In this document: positions 1 through 5,865 of the stretch, piece by piece
Position numbering within the stretch: position 1 is the first letter of the stretch
Layout: every line of letters begins with the position of its first letter
Assembly (NCBI GenBank): GCA_002729015.1
Contig: PBVO01000140.1
Location: forward strand, 19,499 to 27,118
Length of the DNA stretch: 7,620 nt
Direction: 5' to 3'
Source: Candidatus Poribacteria bacterium
Lineage (GTDB): Bacteria; Poribacteria; WGA-4E; UBA9662
Made by a program: the position numbers and the translations under genes
The notes under the pieces: generated by a model
Seen by the model: only the letters and a program-made list of their open reading frames with translations
The model's database searches: none
What the model was told of the DNA's origin: nothing

Positions 1-658
1 GTTCCAAGGTTTTCACATCAGTTCTCCAGTGCCTGCCCGATGGTGGTAACAGGCCTCTGAACGGCTGACTGGACTTGCCTTTTTTTGTTTCTCCAGGTGC
101 GTGAATTGGTACAGTGGTATATCTTCGGCCTTCCGAGTTCATTTTCGGAAACAGTTTTTTCAGATCTTGGTCAGTATAAGGTTTTCTTGGTTCATTCCAA
201 ATAGGCTTGTTTTTCGAATAAAACAAAATTAAATCTTTAATATTGCCATATCCGATGCGATTGAAATTTTTGGGATTACACTTAATCCGTGTAATGTCGT
301 TTCTAAAATTCTCCATTCCAAAAATTTCATCCATTAGTAGTTTAACGTAATGCCCTATTTTATAATCAATATGAAGATAAATAGACCCTCGTTCTGACAT
401 CAGTTCTCGCAAAACCAAAAGCCTTGGGCGAAGGAAATCTAAAAAATCATCACCGGTAATTTTATCGGAGTAAGCTAGATCTCCATCTCTTGGACTACTG
501 ACGGTAGAGGCTCGATTACCAGTTATGGTAAAATTTCCACCCGTTGCAAATGGTGGATCAATGTAAACCAAATCAATTTGTCCTTTCAACATTTTGTCTT
601 CTAACAAATAATGTAGTGCAGCCAAATTCTCTGCTTTAATTAGCAAATTTTTTACCAT
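1..658 (-). CDS. Site-specific DNA methyltransferase (beta-class, Mod-like), 5' part only
   Basis: Translating the minus strand from ATG at 658 gives 219 uninterrupted codons to the window edge, so the C-terminus is missing. Residues 31-43 read VYIDPPFATGGNF. This is catalytic motif IV (DPPF at 34-37) of the N6-adenine/N4-cytosine methyltransferase family. It lies near the N-terminus, as in beta-class enzymes, whose SAM-binding motif I comes last and here falls outside the window. Further family signals are a GSIYLHIDYKIGHYVKLLMDEIFG block, a FRNDI segment, an LILFYSK segment and a late GRHWR motif, typical of type III Mod and related type II enzymes. An in-frame TGA lies six codons upstream with no other start between, which fixes this ATG; the Shine-Dalgarno is weak. 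The enzyme would transfer a methyl group from SAM to a specific DNA site. No partner nuclease is visible here; it could lie downstream, beyond position 1. The class is secure; the target base and system type are not. Confidence 0.88.
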   Translation of the reverse strand, partial: MVKNLLIKAENLAALHYLLEDKMLKGQIDLVYIDPPFATGGNFTITGNRASTVSSPRDGDLAYSDKITGDDFLDFLRPRLLVLRELMSERGSIYLHIDYKIGHYVKLLMDEIFGMENFRNDITRIKCNPKNFNRIGYGNIKDLILFYSKNKPIWNEPRKPYTDQDLKKLFPKMNSEGRRYTTVPIHAPGETKKGKSSQPFRGLLPPSGRHWRTDVKTLE

Positions 659-716
659 TTTAGTTGTGGTTCTTCATTTGATTATTCTAACAAAAAAACA
701 ATTTTTTACATTTCAG

Positions 717-745
717 CTAATAGTCTTTTGTTCAATTTCGGTCAA
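717..745 (-). promoter_or_regulatory. Possible sigma70 promoter for the DNA methyltransferase
   Basis: On the minus strand TTGACC (740-745) and TATTAG (717-722) are separated by exactly 17 bases. They match five and four of six consensus bases. Transcription would begin near 710, leaving about 50 bases before the methyltransferase ATG. The site lies inside the 5' end of the annotated phospholipase frame, which suggests that the phospholipase actually starts further in. This is inferred from the pattern only. Confidence 0.35.
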
Positions 746-1240
746 CGTTCTGCCCAAAATGAATAGTGGTACCAACAAAATGGAAATGACAGGCCAATTT
801 TGGATGTCGAGACTTCCCGATGATATCTCTCTAGCTAATTTGAATATTCCTGGCACCCATAATAGTGCTGCACGTTACGAGCTATTTCCCAAAACAGCCA
901 TATGCCAAAGTTTATCTCTGACAGCACAACTTCGGGCGGGTGTTCGCTTTTTCGACATCCGTTGTCGACACAAAAAAGACCTGTTTTTTATTTTTCATGG
1001 ACCAATTAATCAGCACCTTTCTTTTGATCAGGTATTAGGTCATATGATTTCGTTTCTCACACAGAATAACCAAGAAACACTCATTATGAGTATTAAAGAA
1101 GAACATATATCGAAACAAACAACTCGTCCATTTATGGAAACTCTTCACTCATATATCAATCAAAATGAAACCTATTGGTATACAAAACAAAAAATTCCCA
1201 ACTTAGGTATTGTTAGGGGAAAAATAGTACTGCTTAGGCG

Positions 1241-1247
1241 TTTTTTT
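1241..1247 (+). other. T7 homopolymer at the frameshift point
   Basis: Seven consecutive T separate the two halves of the phospholipase-like protein. With eight T the two reading frames join into one full-length family member; with seven the first half ends eleven bases later at TAG (1260-1262). Such a run is a typical place for sequencing error, replication slippage or transcriptional slippage. Confidence 0.85.
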
Positions 1248-1642
1248 CATCTAACCCGATAGGAATACCCGCTACTGACTGGCAACATCACGGTTTTCAT
1301 CAAACAACCAACCTCTTTATACAAGACCGATTTGAAATCCCTAATGCATATGTAAAATGGGAAACGGTGGAAACTGCTCTAGAATATTCTATCCAAGACA
1401 AATCTCTAGACCGCCTCCACTTACATTTTGCTAGTGGTTACATTAAAAATAGGTTAGGTATCCCCAATATCACCAAACTGAGCTCGCAAATCAATCAAAA
1501 TCTAGCTCAGTACCTTAGTAGTGCTTCACAACACCGGTATGGGTGTCTCATTTTCGATTTCATCACTTCTGATCTAGCTAAGCAAGTCTACGAGCTCAAT
1601 TTTATAAATAATAAACAAATCATCGGGGGAAAAAGTAGATGA

Positions 1643-1829
1643 TCCATTATTCTAAAAAAGTCAAGCATATATAGACAATAGTGCTTCTTAGTATCAAAAA
1701 CAGTAATTATTCACTATGAAGACTAATCAGGCTAGCCAATTTTTGTTCATACTTGTGACAGCATCGCTCAAATAAACGAATGATCTTTCCACAAATCTGC
1801 GGGCTGACATTTGCGCACCAATCGGAGGA
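1643..1829. other. Convergent intergenic gap, no gene or terminator seen
   Basis: This spacer lies between the convergent phospholipase-like gene and the alpha/beta hydrolase. I see no stem followed by a T-run on either strand and no RNA gene. On the minus strand the frame of the hydrolase stays open for 40 codons past its TGA (1829 down to 1710). The hydrolase fold is already complete before that stop, so this is probably chance. Confidence 0.5.
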
Positions 1830-2810
1830 TCAATTGAGGGCTTGTTGATAAAAACTAACAATTTTTTTTTCGTATTTATTTGGATAAGCGATTGGAGCCT
1901 CGAAATGTTCTACTTCATCCATGATCCAGGACGTTAAATTAGCGTTAGCTCGCTCAGCTTCTTGAACCATCATTTGTGTATGGTGTACTCCGACTCTTTT
2001 GTCAGATAGGCTATGAATAACCAACATGGGTCTTCCATTTGAGCGTGCCACTGCAGACAGGGGGGGCATGGAAAGAACATCATCTCCACTATGCCATTTA
2101 GCAGTTAAAACCGCTCCTTGGGACAACCAAGTGGGAAATCCATTTCGACCTAATTCCTCTTCAATAATCATTTTCAAATTGGCATAGGGTGATTCCATGA
2201 TCACTGCGGGAATGCGTTGATCCATCATGAAGGCAACCGCTACATAACCACCTCCCATAGACGAACCATAGAGGCCTATTTTGTGAGCTGGTATTTTCTT
2301 ATGTTGAATTAGCCAATCAAAAACGGCAATGATGTCCCGATACTCACGTACACCGAGTGAAATCATTCCATCTTCTTGAGTACTGAATCCGTGATCCCGA
2401 TAATCGAACAAAACCAAATTGTATCCATTCTTGTTTAACATGCCAGCAACTAATAGCAGAGTACTATTGGCTTTACTGGAATGAATACCATGGCACATAA
2501 TTACAGCAGGAGCCCCAGGTTTTCCCAAAACCCACCAAGCAGCCAAATCGATGCCTTCATCTCCACCAGGAATGACCACATCTTGGTACTTAGGACATAC
2601 ATATTCCGTCAAGTCAAATGATTTCCGCTCGCCCCAGTCAAGGTGAAAGTATGCTGGTGTATTATTGTTGTTATCCCCGTGCCCCTGGCTACCGGTGGCC
2701 AACTGCAAATAGATATAGTAACCAATGGACAAATAACCAATACAAGCTAATAGAGCTAGTCCACCTAGAATTACAGCCAATCTTGTGCGTCTACTGAGTC
2801 TTTCTTTCAA
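1830..2810 (-). CDS. Membrane-anchored alpha/beta hydrolase (serine hydrolase)
   Basis: This 326-residue protein has a basic N-terminus (KERLSRRTR) followed by one hydrophobic segment at about 11-37, so it is likely anchored in the inner membrane with the enzyme outside. The hydrolase domain follows from about residue 75. The oxyanion-hole strand VIMCHGIHSS is at 103-112. The nucleophile elbow GSSMG at 182-186 places Ser184 as nucleophile. Asp270 (in HSLSDKRVG) and His302 (in DEVEHFEAP) complete the triad in the right order and spacing. It resembles the family of YqkD/BAAT-like and dienelactone-like hydrolases; the substrate (ester, amide or acyl group) cannot be told. A run of four Asn (47-50) lies in the linker after the membrane segment. 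The start codon is TTG at 2810: AAAGGA (2817-2822) sits six bases upstream, and an in-frame TAA lies two codons before. It is transcribed divergently from the dioxygenase gene. Confidence 0.88.
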   Translation of the reverse strand: MKERLSRRTRLAVILGGLALLACIGYLSIGYYIYLQLATGSQGHGDNNNNTPAYFHLDWGERKSFDLTEYVCPKYQDVVIPGGDEGIDLAAWWVLGKPGAPAVIMCHGIHSSKANSTLLLVAGMLNKNGYNLVLFDYRDHGFSTQEDGMISLGVREYRDIIAVFDWLIQHKKIPAHKIGLYGSSMGGGYVAVAFMMDQRIPAVIMESPYANLKMIIEEELGRNGFPTWLSQGAVLTAKWHSGDDVLSMPPLSAVARSNGRPMLVIHSLSDKRVGVHHTQMMVQEAERANANLTSWIMDEVEHFEAPIAYPNKYEKKIVSFYQQALN

Positions 2811-2816
2811 CAGTTA

Positions 2817-2822
2817 TCCTTT
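2817..2822 (-). promoter_or_regulatory. Ribosome binding site deciding the TTG start of the hydrolase
   Basis: AAAGGA on the minus strand ends six bases before TTG at 2810. No ATG is available nearby, and a TAA in the same frame lies between the site and the start, so TTG (or the CTG just before it) must be the initiator. Confidence 0.7.
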
Positions 2823-2872
2823 CGAATAAATAATTTGAGTTATGAGTAATAATGAGGAAATTATTGTACCTA

Positions 2873-2882
2873 AGTGTACACT
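2873..2882. repeat. Perfect 10-bp palindrome, candidate operator
   Basis: AGTGTACACT is its own reverse complement. It lies 14 bp upstream of the proposed dioxygenase -35 box and at the expected start point of the proposed divergent hydrolase promoter. That is a suitable place for a regulator acting on either gene. Short palindromes arise by chance, so the role is inferred. Confidence 0.3.
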
Positions 2883-2889
2883 GTAATTA

Positions 2890-2918
2890 GATATAGTTGC
2901 ACCGTAAATGGCTGTCAT
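2890..2918 (-). promoter_or_regulatory. Possible promoter for the alpha/beta hydrolase
   Basis: On the minus strand ATGACA (2913-2918) and TATATC (2890-2895) are 17 bases apart, with five of six consensus matches in each. Transcription would begin near 2883, about 70 bases before the TTG start. It overlaps the dioxygenase promoter on the other strand, so the two could compete for RNA polymerase. Confidence 0.3.
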
Positions 2919-2925
2919 TTATATT
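2897..2925 (+). promoter_or_regulatory. Likely sigma70 promoter for the dioxygenase-trmJ unit
   Basis: TTGCAC (2897-2902) and TATATT (2920-2925) are separated by 17 bases. Each differs from consensus at one or two positions. The predicted start near 2932 leaves a leader of about 54 bases. A ribosome site, AGAGGA (2974-2979), sits six bases before the ATG at 2986. Confidence 0.5.
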
Positions 2926-2985
2926 TACCTGTTTGTTATACTTGCCCACGCCCTTAGTAGGCTAACAATTGGTAGAGGATAATTT

Positions 2986-3723
2986 ATGCTAACATCCGCT
3001 CAAATCGCTCAATATCAAACCGAAGGTTTTTTGATTTTGCAGCAGTTCCTATCTACTAAAAAACTTGGGAAGTACCTACCAATTCTAGAACATCTAGTAG
3101 TCGAAGGCCGTGCTCTGACTGAACCTCAGCCTCACTGGTCCTTAGAAGTTACAGAGGATCGTCAACCAGTTGCAGGTCAAGTACATAAAGTGCAGGGCGT
3201 ATGTGTTGTGGAACCCCGTCTCTTAGACCTAGCTCGAGAAGAACCACTATTAGGATCAGTCACCTCATTATTAGGTCGTAATCTAGACGTTTTCGGTACT
3301 AAGTTTTTTCCCAAACTGCCACCCAGTGGAACATCTGTAGGATGGCATCAAGACAATTACTACTTTGGTACCAACCAAGAGAGAATTGTTAGCTGTGCGA
3401 TTTACATGCAAGATACTGATCGTACCAATGGCTGCTTACGGGTAATACCTAAAAGCCATCAATCTCAGAATATCCGCGAGCATCAACCTATGGCCAATGG
3501 ACAAAGTCAACACACTAAGGTTGATGAAACAAAATCCATCGATGTTGCGGTTCCAGCTGGTAGCGCTGTCATTTTTTCCCCTAATTTATTACATGGTACT
3601 TATAAGAATTGTAGCCAACGAAGCCGTTATTCAGTCATCTGGCACTATATACCGAATGATTTTGGTCTCACACGTTTCCCCAAAAGTGGTGAAGGCGACC
3701 GACACGCCATCAGCCGTTGCTAG
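2986..3723 (+). CDS. PhyH-family Fe(II)/2-oxoglutarate dioxygenase
   Basis: This 245-residue protein is a phytanoyl-CoA dioxygenase (PhyH) family member that would use iron, oxygen and 2-oxoglutarate to hydroxylate a small molecule. It opens with the usual family start (LTSAQIAQYQTEGFLIL). The iron triad is visible: His121 and Asp123 in GWHQDNYYFG, and His203 in LLHGTYKNCS. Arg214, eleven residues after His203, is the likely 2-oxoglutarate anchor. The middle block CAIYMQDTDRTNGCLRVIPKSH is the conserved beta-strand region that follows the HxD motif. Length is slightly short but ordinary for bacterial members, and no residue appears lost. The substrate cannot be deduced: the family covers ectoine, mitomycin-type, alkylphosphonate and many unknown substrates. 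The ATG has a good ribosome site. trmJ begins 14 bp after the stop, so both are probably on one transcript, though no functional link is known. Confidence 0.9.
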   Translation: MLTSAQIAQYQTEGFLILQQFLSTKKLGKYLPILEHLVVEGRALTEPQPHWSLEVTEDRQPVAGQVHKVQGVCVVEPRLLDLAREEPLLGSVTSLLGRNLDVFGTKFFPKLPPSGTSVGWHQDNYYFGTNQERIVSCAIYMQDTDRTNGCLRVIPKSHQSQNIREHQPMANGQSQHTKVDETKSIDVAVPAGSAVIFSPNLLHGTYKNCSQRSRYSVIWHYIPNDFGLTRFPKSGEGDRHAISRC

Positions 3724-3737
3724 TGATTATTTTTCAA

Positions 3738-4553
3738 ATGAGTGATTCAACCAGTTATCATCGAGCTATTGAAGTAGACAATTTTTCCGGCTTGGACAAT
3801 ATTCGTATTATTCTCTGTGAGCCACAAGGTCCACTGAATATCGGTTCAGTAGCTCGCGCTATCAAAGGTATGGGGATCAATGATCTTTGGCTAGTTAACC
3901 CAATTGAATTCCTTAACCAGAAAGAAACTTGGTATATGGCACATGGGGCTCAAGATATTATCCAAAATTGCCGAGTGGTTGAAAATTTGAGTCAGGCACT
4001 AGATGGTGTTCATTTTTTAGTTGGAACGACTCATAGGCGCAGACGGAGACGATTAGCTGAACCTGTACCAGCTAAACAAGCCGCAATCGAGATAGCAAGT
4101 ATTTCTCCACAACAAAAGGTCGCGGTTTTATTTGGTCGAGAGGATAAAGGGTTGACTAATGAAGAACTCTGCCGCTGTCAACTCACGGCAAGTATTCCGA
4201 TGGCAACTAAAAACCCATCTCTCAATCTCGCACAGGCTGTACAAATTATGGCTTATGAAATCTTTCTAGCTAGTAGCCGCCAAGTGGAGACTTCGGTCAT
4301 GGAGTATGCAACTGTTGACGAAGTAGAAGCCTTCTACCAACGGATAAATAACTTAGTACAAAAAATTCAAATCAAGCCAATTAATAATAGTTGGCAGTCA
4401 TTCATGTATACCATACGCAGAGTCTTTTCTCGCAAAGGGTTAGAAGAACGAGACATTGCAGCACTCGATATGATTTTCTCGACCGCTAGTCGATATATTA
4501 ATCGATTAGAAACCCAACTTGATTCAACTAAAAGTGATAATTCACCGAAGTAA
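3738..4553 (+). CDS. trmJ: tRNA (cytidine/uridine-32-2'-O)-methyltransferase TrmJ
   Basis: This is a SPOUT-class methyltransferase of 271 residues that would 2'-O-methylate position 32 in the anticodon loop of several tRNAs using SAM. The three knot motifs are present: NIGSVARAIKGMG at 34-46 with the catalytic-loop Arg40, LFGREDKGLTNEE at 131-143, and the SAM-binding segment around 153-174 (IPMATKNPSLNLAQ). A C-terminal extension from about 200 (VEAFYQRINNLVQK) matches TrmJ rather than the shorter TrmL. An unusual run of six Arg (100-105) lies in the loop where TrmJ proteins normally have scattered basic residues, probably facing tRNA. I chose ATG at 3738 because it precedes the family start closely. 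An in-frame TTG at 3717 overlaps the upstream gene and adds nothing conserved. Neither start has a clear ribosome site, so translation may be coupled to the dioxygenase gene. Confidence 0.92.
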   Translation: MSDSTSYHRAIEVDNFSGLDNIRIILCEPQGPLNIGSVARAIKGMGINDLWLVNPIEFLNQKETWYMAHGAQDIIQNCRVVENLSQALDGVHFLVGTTHRRRRRRLAEPVPAKQAAIEIASISPQQKVAVLFGREDKGLTNEELCRCQLTASIPMATKNPSLNLAQAVQIMAYEIFLASSRQVETSVMEYATVDEVEAFYQRINNLVQKIQIKPINNSWQSFMYTIRRVFSRKGLEERDIAALDMIFSTASRYINRLETQLDSTKSDNSPK

Positions 4554-5285
4554 AAGCTATTTCGGGTAATAATTTTCCGTCTCTCTTCGTCTTTGAAAAA
4601 CAGGTAAGTGCCGACAATAAATGAATAAATTTTTGTTTGAGCAAATAGGTCCAAAGACACAGTTAGCTCAATCGTTACCTGGCTACTTTTGGGAATCAAT
4701 AGGATTCATAGTTTAGTAACGGCGATACTAGCTTCGAAAATATGATTGCTATTTGCACATCACCAGTGCAAGTAATAGAGCTTTCGTTGGTTGAAGTAGT
4801 CTGAGATGTAATGCAGACCTATTAGTCCATAAATTTGGTGGCGAAAATTATAATCCGAATTTAGGATAGAGAGAACTACAGATAGCCATTCAGGTGCCCT
4901 CGAATTTGTGACGGTCAGTTCACCTCAAAAACCAAACCTACCAGTATAGCCAACAAAACCACAGCCGACCGTATTTGGGAGACCAAAGTGGCCGAAAAGA
5001 ACTGAGGAACCATAGTTTCCCCAATTACTACTTAATTAGGTAGAAAATTGAGATCCTCATCATCGCAGGTTGTAACTATTTCAGACTGAGTAAATTCGTC
5101 AAGTTCTATATGAATCCTGTCCCCAAGCGATCTACTGTCGTACCAATCATCATAGTCCAAAGATCAGTTTGGAATGTCCAAAAAAGCTCTTAGCAACGAT
5201 TGTTGGAAATCATAACTATTACTTTCAATTAGTCTCCAATTCAGGTGAAACCATCGATTTCGAAAATTGATATTTGTGACCGGAC
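4554..5285. other. Long stretch without an intact gene; holds gene remnants on the minus strand
   Basis: No intact reading frame with family features is found here. The first 150 bases after trmJ hold nothing I recognise. A weak inverted repeat (CCGAA...TTCGG, 4545-4565) lacks a T-run and is not a convincing terminator. From about 5031 down to 4714 the minus strand carries shuffled pieces of an ABC-3 permease. From 5350 down to about 5140 it carries pieces of a Fur-family protein. Between them (5163 down to 5035) lies a 43-codon open segment rich in Asp and Glu, without a start, that I cannot assign. Confidence 0.6.
4714..5031 (-). pseudogene. Remnant of an ABC-3 family (ZnuB-like) metal transporter permease
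   Basis: Three pieces in changing frames fall in the order expected for the C-terminal half of zinc/manganese ABC permeases. First (5031 to 4918): VVIGETMV then a stretch ending AVVLLAILVGLVFEVN, like the family's VVV..QAVG...PAATA and LLLAALIGVLS helices. Second (4819 to 4790): GLHYISDYFN, like the hallmark GLYLSYYLN. Third (4785 to about 4714, another frame): ESSITCTGDVQIAIIFSK then LVSP, like SGATIVLV...FLLAFLFSP. A stop at 4915-4917 and about 95 unexplained bases separate the first two. The assignment rests on my memory of the family pattern, with no alignment run. It gains support from the neighbour zur, which in many bacteria is linked to znu genes. If right, the gene is far beyond repair. 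Confidence 0.5.
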
Positions 5286-5350
5286 TTAGGACACCCAACG
5301 CAACCATTCACGGCGAAGATGAGGTGGACCATATCTAGTTCCAACAAGAT
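5225..5350 (-). pseudogene. Truncated remnant of a second Fur/Zur-family regulator
   Basis: Immediately downstream of the zur stop (TAG at 5353-5355), in a different frame, the minus strand reads LLELDMVHLIFAVNGCVGC. It aligns without gaps to zur residues 76-94 with 11 of 19 identical, including the metal ligands His83 and Cys94. It continues with an H..QF match to the His101 region. The DNA also matches zur at roughly two bases in three over about 68 bp, centred on GGTGGACCA in both (plus strand). After a TGA (5225-5227) the next frame has NSYDFQQSLLRAF at the right distance to be the end of the dimerisation domain. Divergence this large means an old paralogue, not a recent copy. The DNA-binding half is absent; the fragment begins almost exactly where intact zur ends, as expected from a deletion or recombination between tandem genes. 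Confidence 0.62.
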
Positions 5351-5352
5351 TC

Positions 5353-5811
5353 CTACTGACAAGCAGAACAGAGTCCAGAAACTTCGATTGTGTGGTCTTG
5401 GATTTTGAAGCCCATCTCTTTTGCAGTAATCTCAATGCTATTATTGACTGATTGATTGTTAAGTTCAGTAGCAATACCACAAGCTGTACAGAGAAAAAAC
5501 TGGCTGATATGCGGCCGACTAGGCTCAGTGCATCCGACGTAAGCATTCATGGAGGAGATCCGGTGGACCACTCCTAATTCCAGTAAAAAATCGAGGGCAC
5601 GGTAGACAGTAGGCGGTGCACCTGACCTGCCTTGCTTTTGTAAGCTTTTTAGTATGTCGTAGGCACCAATTGGCTTATGGCTAGACCAAACTAATTGCAA
5701 AACTTGCTTGCGCAAATCAGTTAGTCTGGAACCACGTTCTTGGCAGAGGCGAGTCGCAGACTGGATGGCTTCATCAACGCAAAGTTGATGGTCATGAGGG
5801 TGGGTTGTCAT
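5353..5811 (-). CDS. zur: Zinc uptake regulator Zur (Fur family)
   Basis: This 152-residue protein has the layout of proteobacterial Zur: a winged helix (about 15-80) with the recognition block PPTVYRALDFLLE (66-78), then a dimerisation domain. The structural zinc site is CTAC (Cys108, Cys111) plus CSAC (Cys148, Cys151). The sensing site is His83, Cys94, His101 and Glu116, matching E. coli His77, Cys88, His96 and Glu111 in order and nearly in spacing. It should bind operators and repress zinc import when zinc is plentiful. The first eight residues hold three His. The ATG at 5811 is firm: a TAA lies four codons upstream and no other start fits. There is no ribosome site; the promoter lies so close that the message is probably leaderless. 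It is 54 bp from the transhydrogenase gene in the same orientation. Fur or PerR is less likely given the PPTVYRALDFLLE form. Confidence 0.92.
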   Translation of the reverse strand: MTTHPHDHQLCVDEAIQSATRLCQERGSRLTDLRKQVLQLVWSSHKPIGAYDILKSLQKQGRSGAPPTVYRALDFLLELGVVHRISSMNAYVGCTEPSRPHISQFFLCTACGIATELNNQSVNNSIEITAKEMGFKIQDHTIEVSGLCSACQ

Positions 5812-5819
5812 ACCAGCAT

Positions 5820-5848
5820 ATTATCGAGTAATAAATTAAAAATGTCAA
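5820..5848 (-). promoter_or_regulatory. Strong sigma70 promoter for zur, implying a leaderless mRNA
   Basis: On the minus strand a perfect TTGACA (5843-5848) is followed after exactly 17 bases by GATAAT (5820-5825), one base off TATAAT. A start point six or seven bases further falls at about 5813-5814, only two or three bases before the ATG at 5811. No Shine-Dalgarno lies in the few remaining bases. The promoter also makes zur independent of the upstream transhydrogenase gene. Confidence 0.6.
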
Positions 5849-5865
5849 TGTACAAATGGTAAGAC

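Larger units (their letters stand above)
666..1642 (+). pseudogene. PI-specific phospholipase C-like phosphodiesterase, one-base frameshift
   Basis: The PLC X-domain core is clear in the first frame (666-1262). It has IPGTHNSAAR with catalytic His65, FFDIRCR with Arg99 (the Arg replacing calcium in Bacillus PI-PLC), FHGPI with catalytic His111, ETLIMSIKEEH, and RGKIVLLRRFF. That frame stops early, just after a run of seven T (1241-1247). Adding one T continues the protein without a gap as SSNPIGIPATDW, then through 1367-1642 to a normal family end (CLIFDFITSDLAKQVYELNF). The total is about 325 residues, close to full length. The product would cleave phosphatidylinositol or a similar phosphodiester. 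Residues 12-30 are hydrophobic and could be a signal peptide. However, GTG at 666 has no ribosome site and lies 7 bp from the divergent methyltransferase start; ATG at 759 (before WMSRLPDDISL) is a plausible alternative. It may be a recent pseudogene, a sequencing error, or a slippage-expressed gene. Confidence 0.82.

Noticed and set aside
2934..2940. TGTTATA resembling half of a Zur box upstream of the dioxygenase
   Set aside because: The matching inverted half (TATAACA) is absent next to it; a seven-base match in AT-rich DNA is not informative.
3497..3745. Plus-strand 82-codon frame inside the dioxygenase gene
   Set aside because: It is an overlapping frame of the PhyH gene, with no independent start signal or motif.
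4545..4565. CCGAA...TTCGG inverted repeat after trmJ as a terminator
   Set aside because: The stem is five pairs with an 11-base loop and is not followed by a run of T, so it does not meet the pattern of an intrinsic terminator.
4367..4699. Minus-strand open frame of 110 codons across the end of trmJ
   Set aside because: Most of it is antisense to the well-supported trmJ C-terminus. It has no family features, and the part beyond trmJ is unremarkable.
5286..5546. Minus-strand 86-codon frame overlapping zur
   Set aside because: It lies in another frame of zur and of the Fur-like fossil; the real signals are in those frames.
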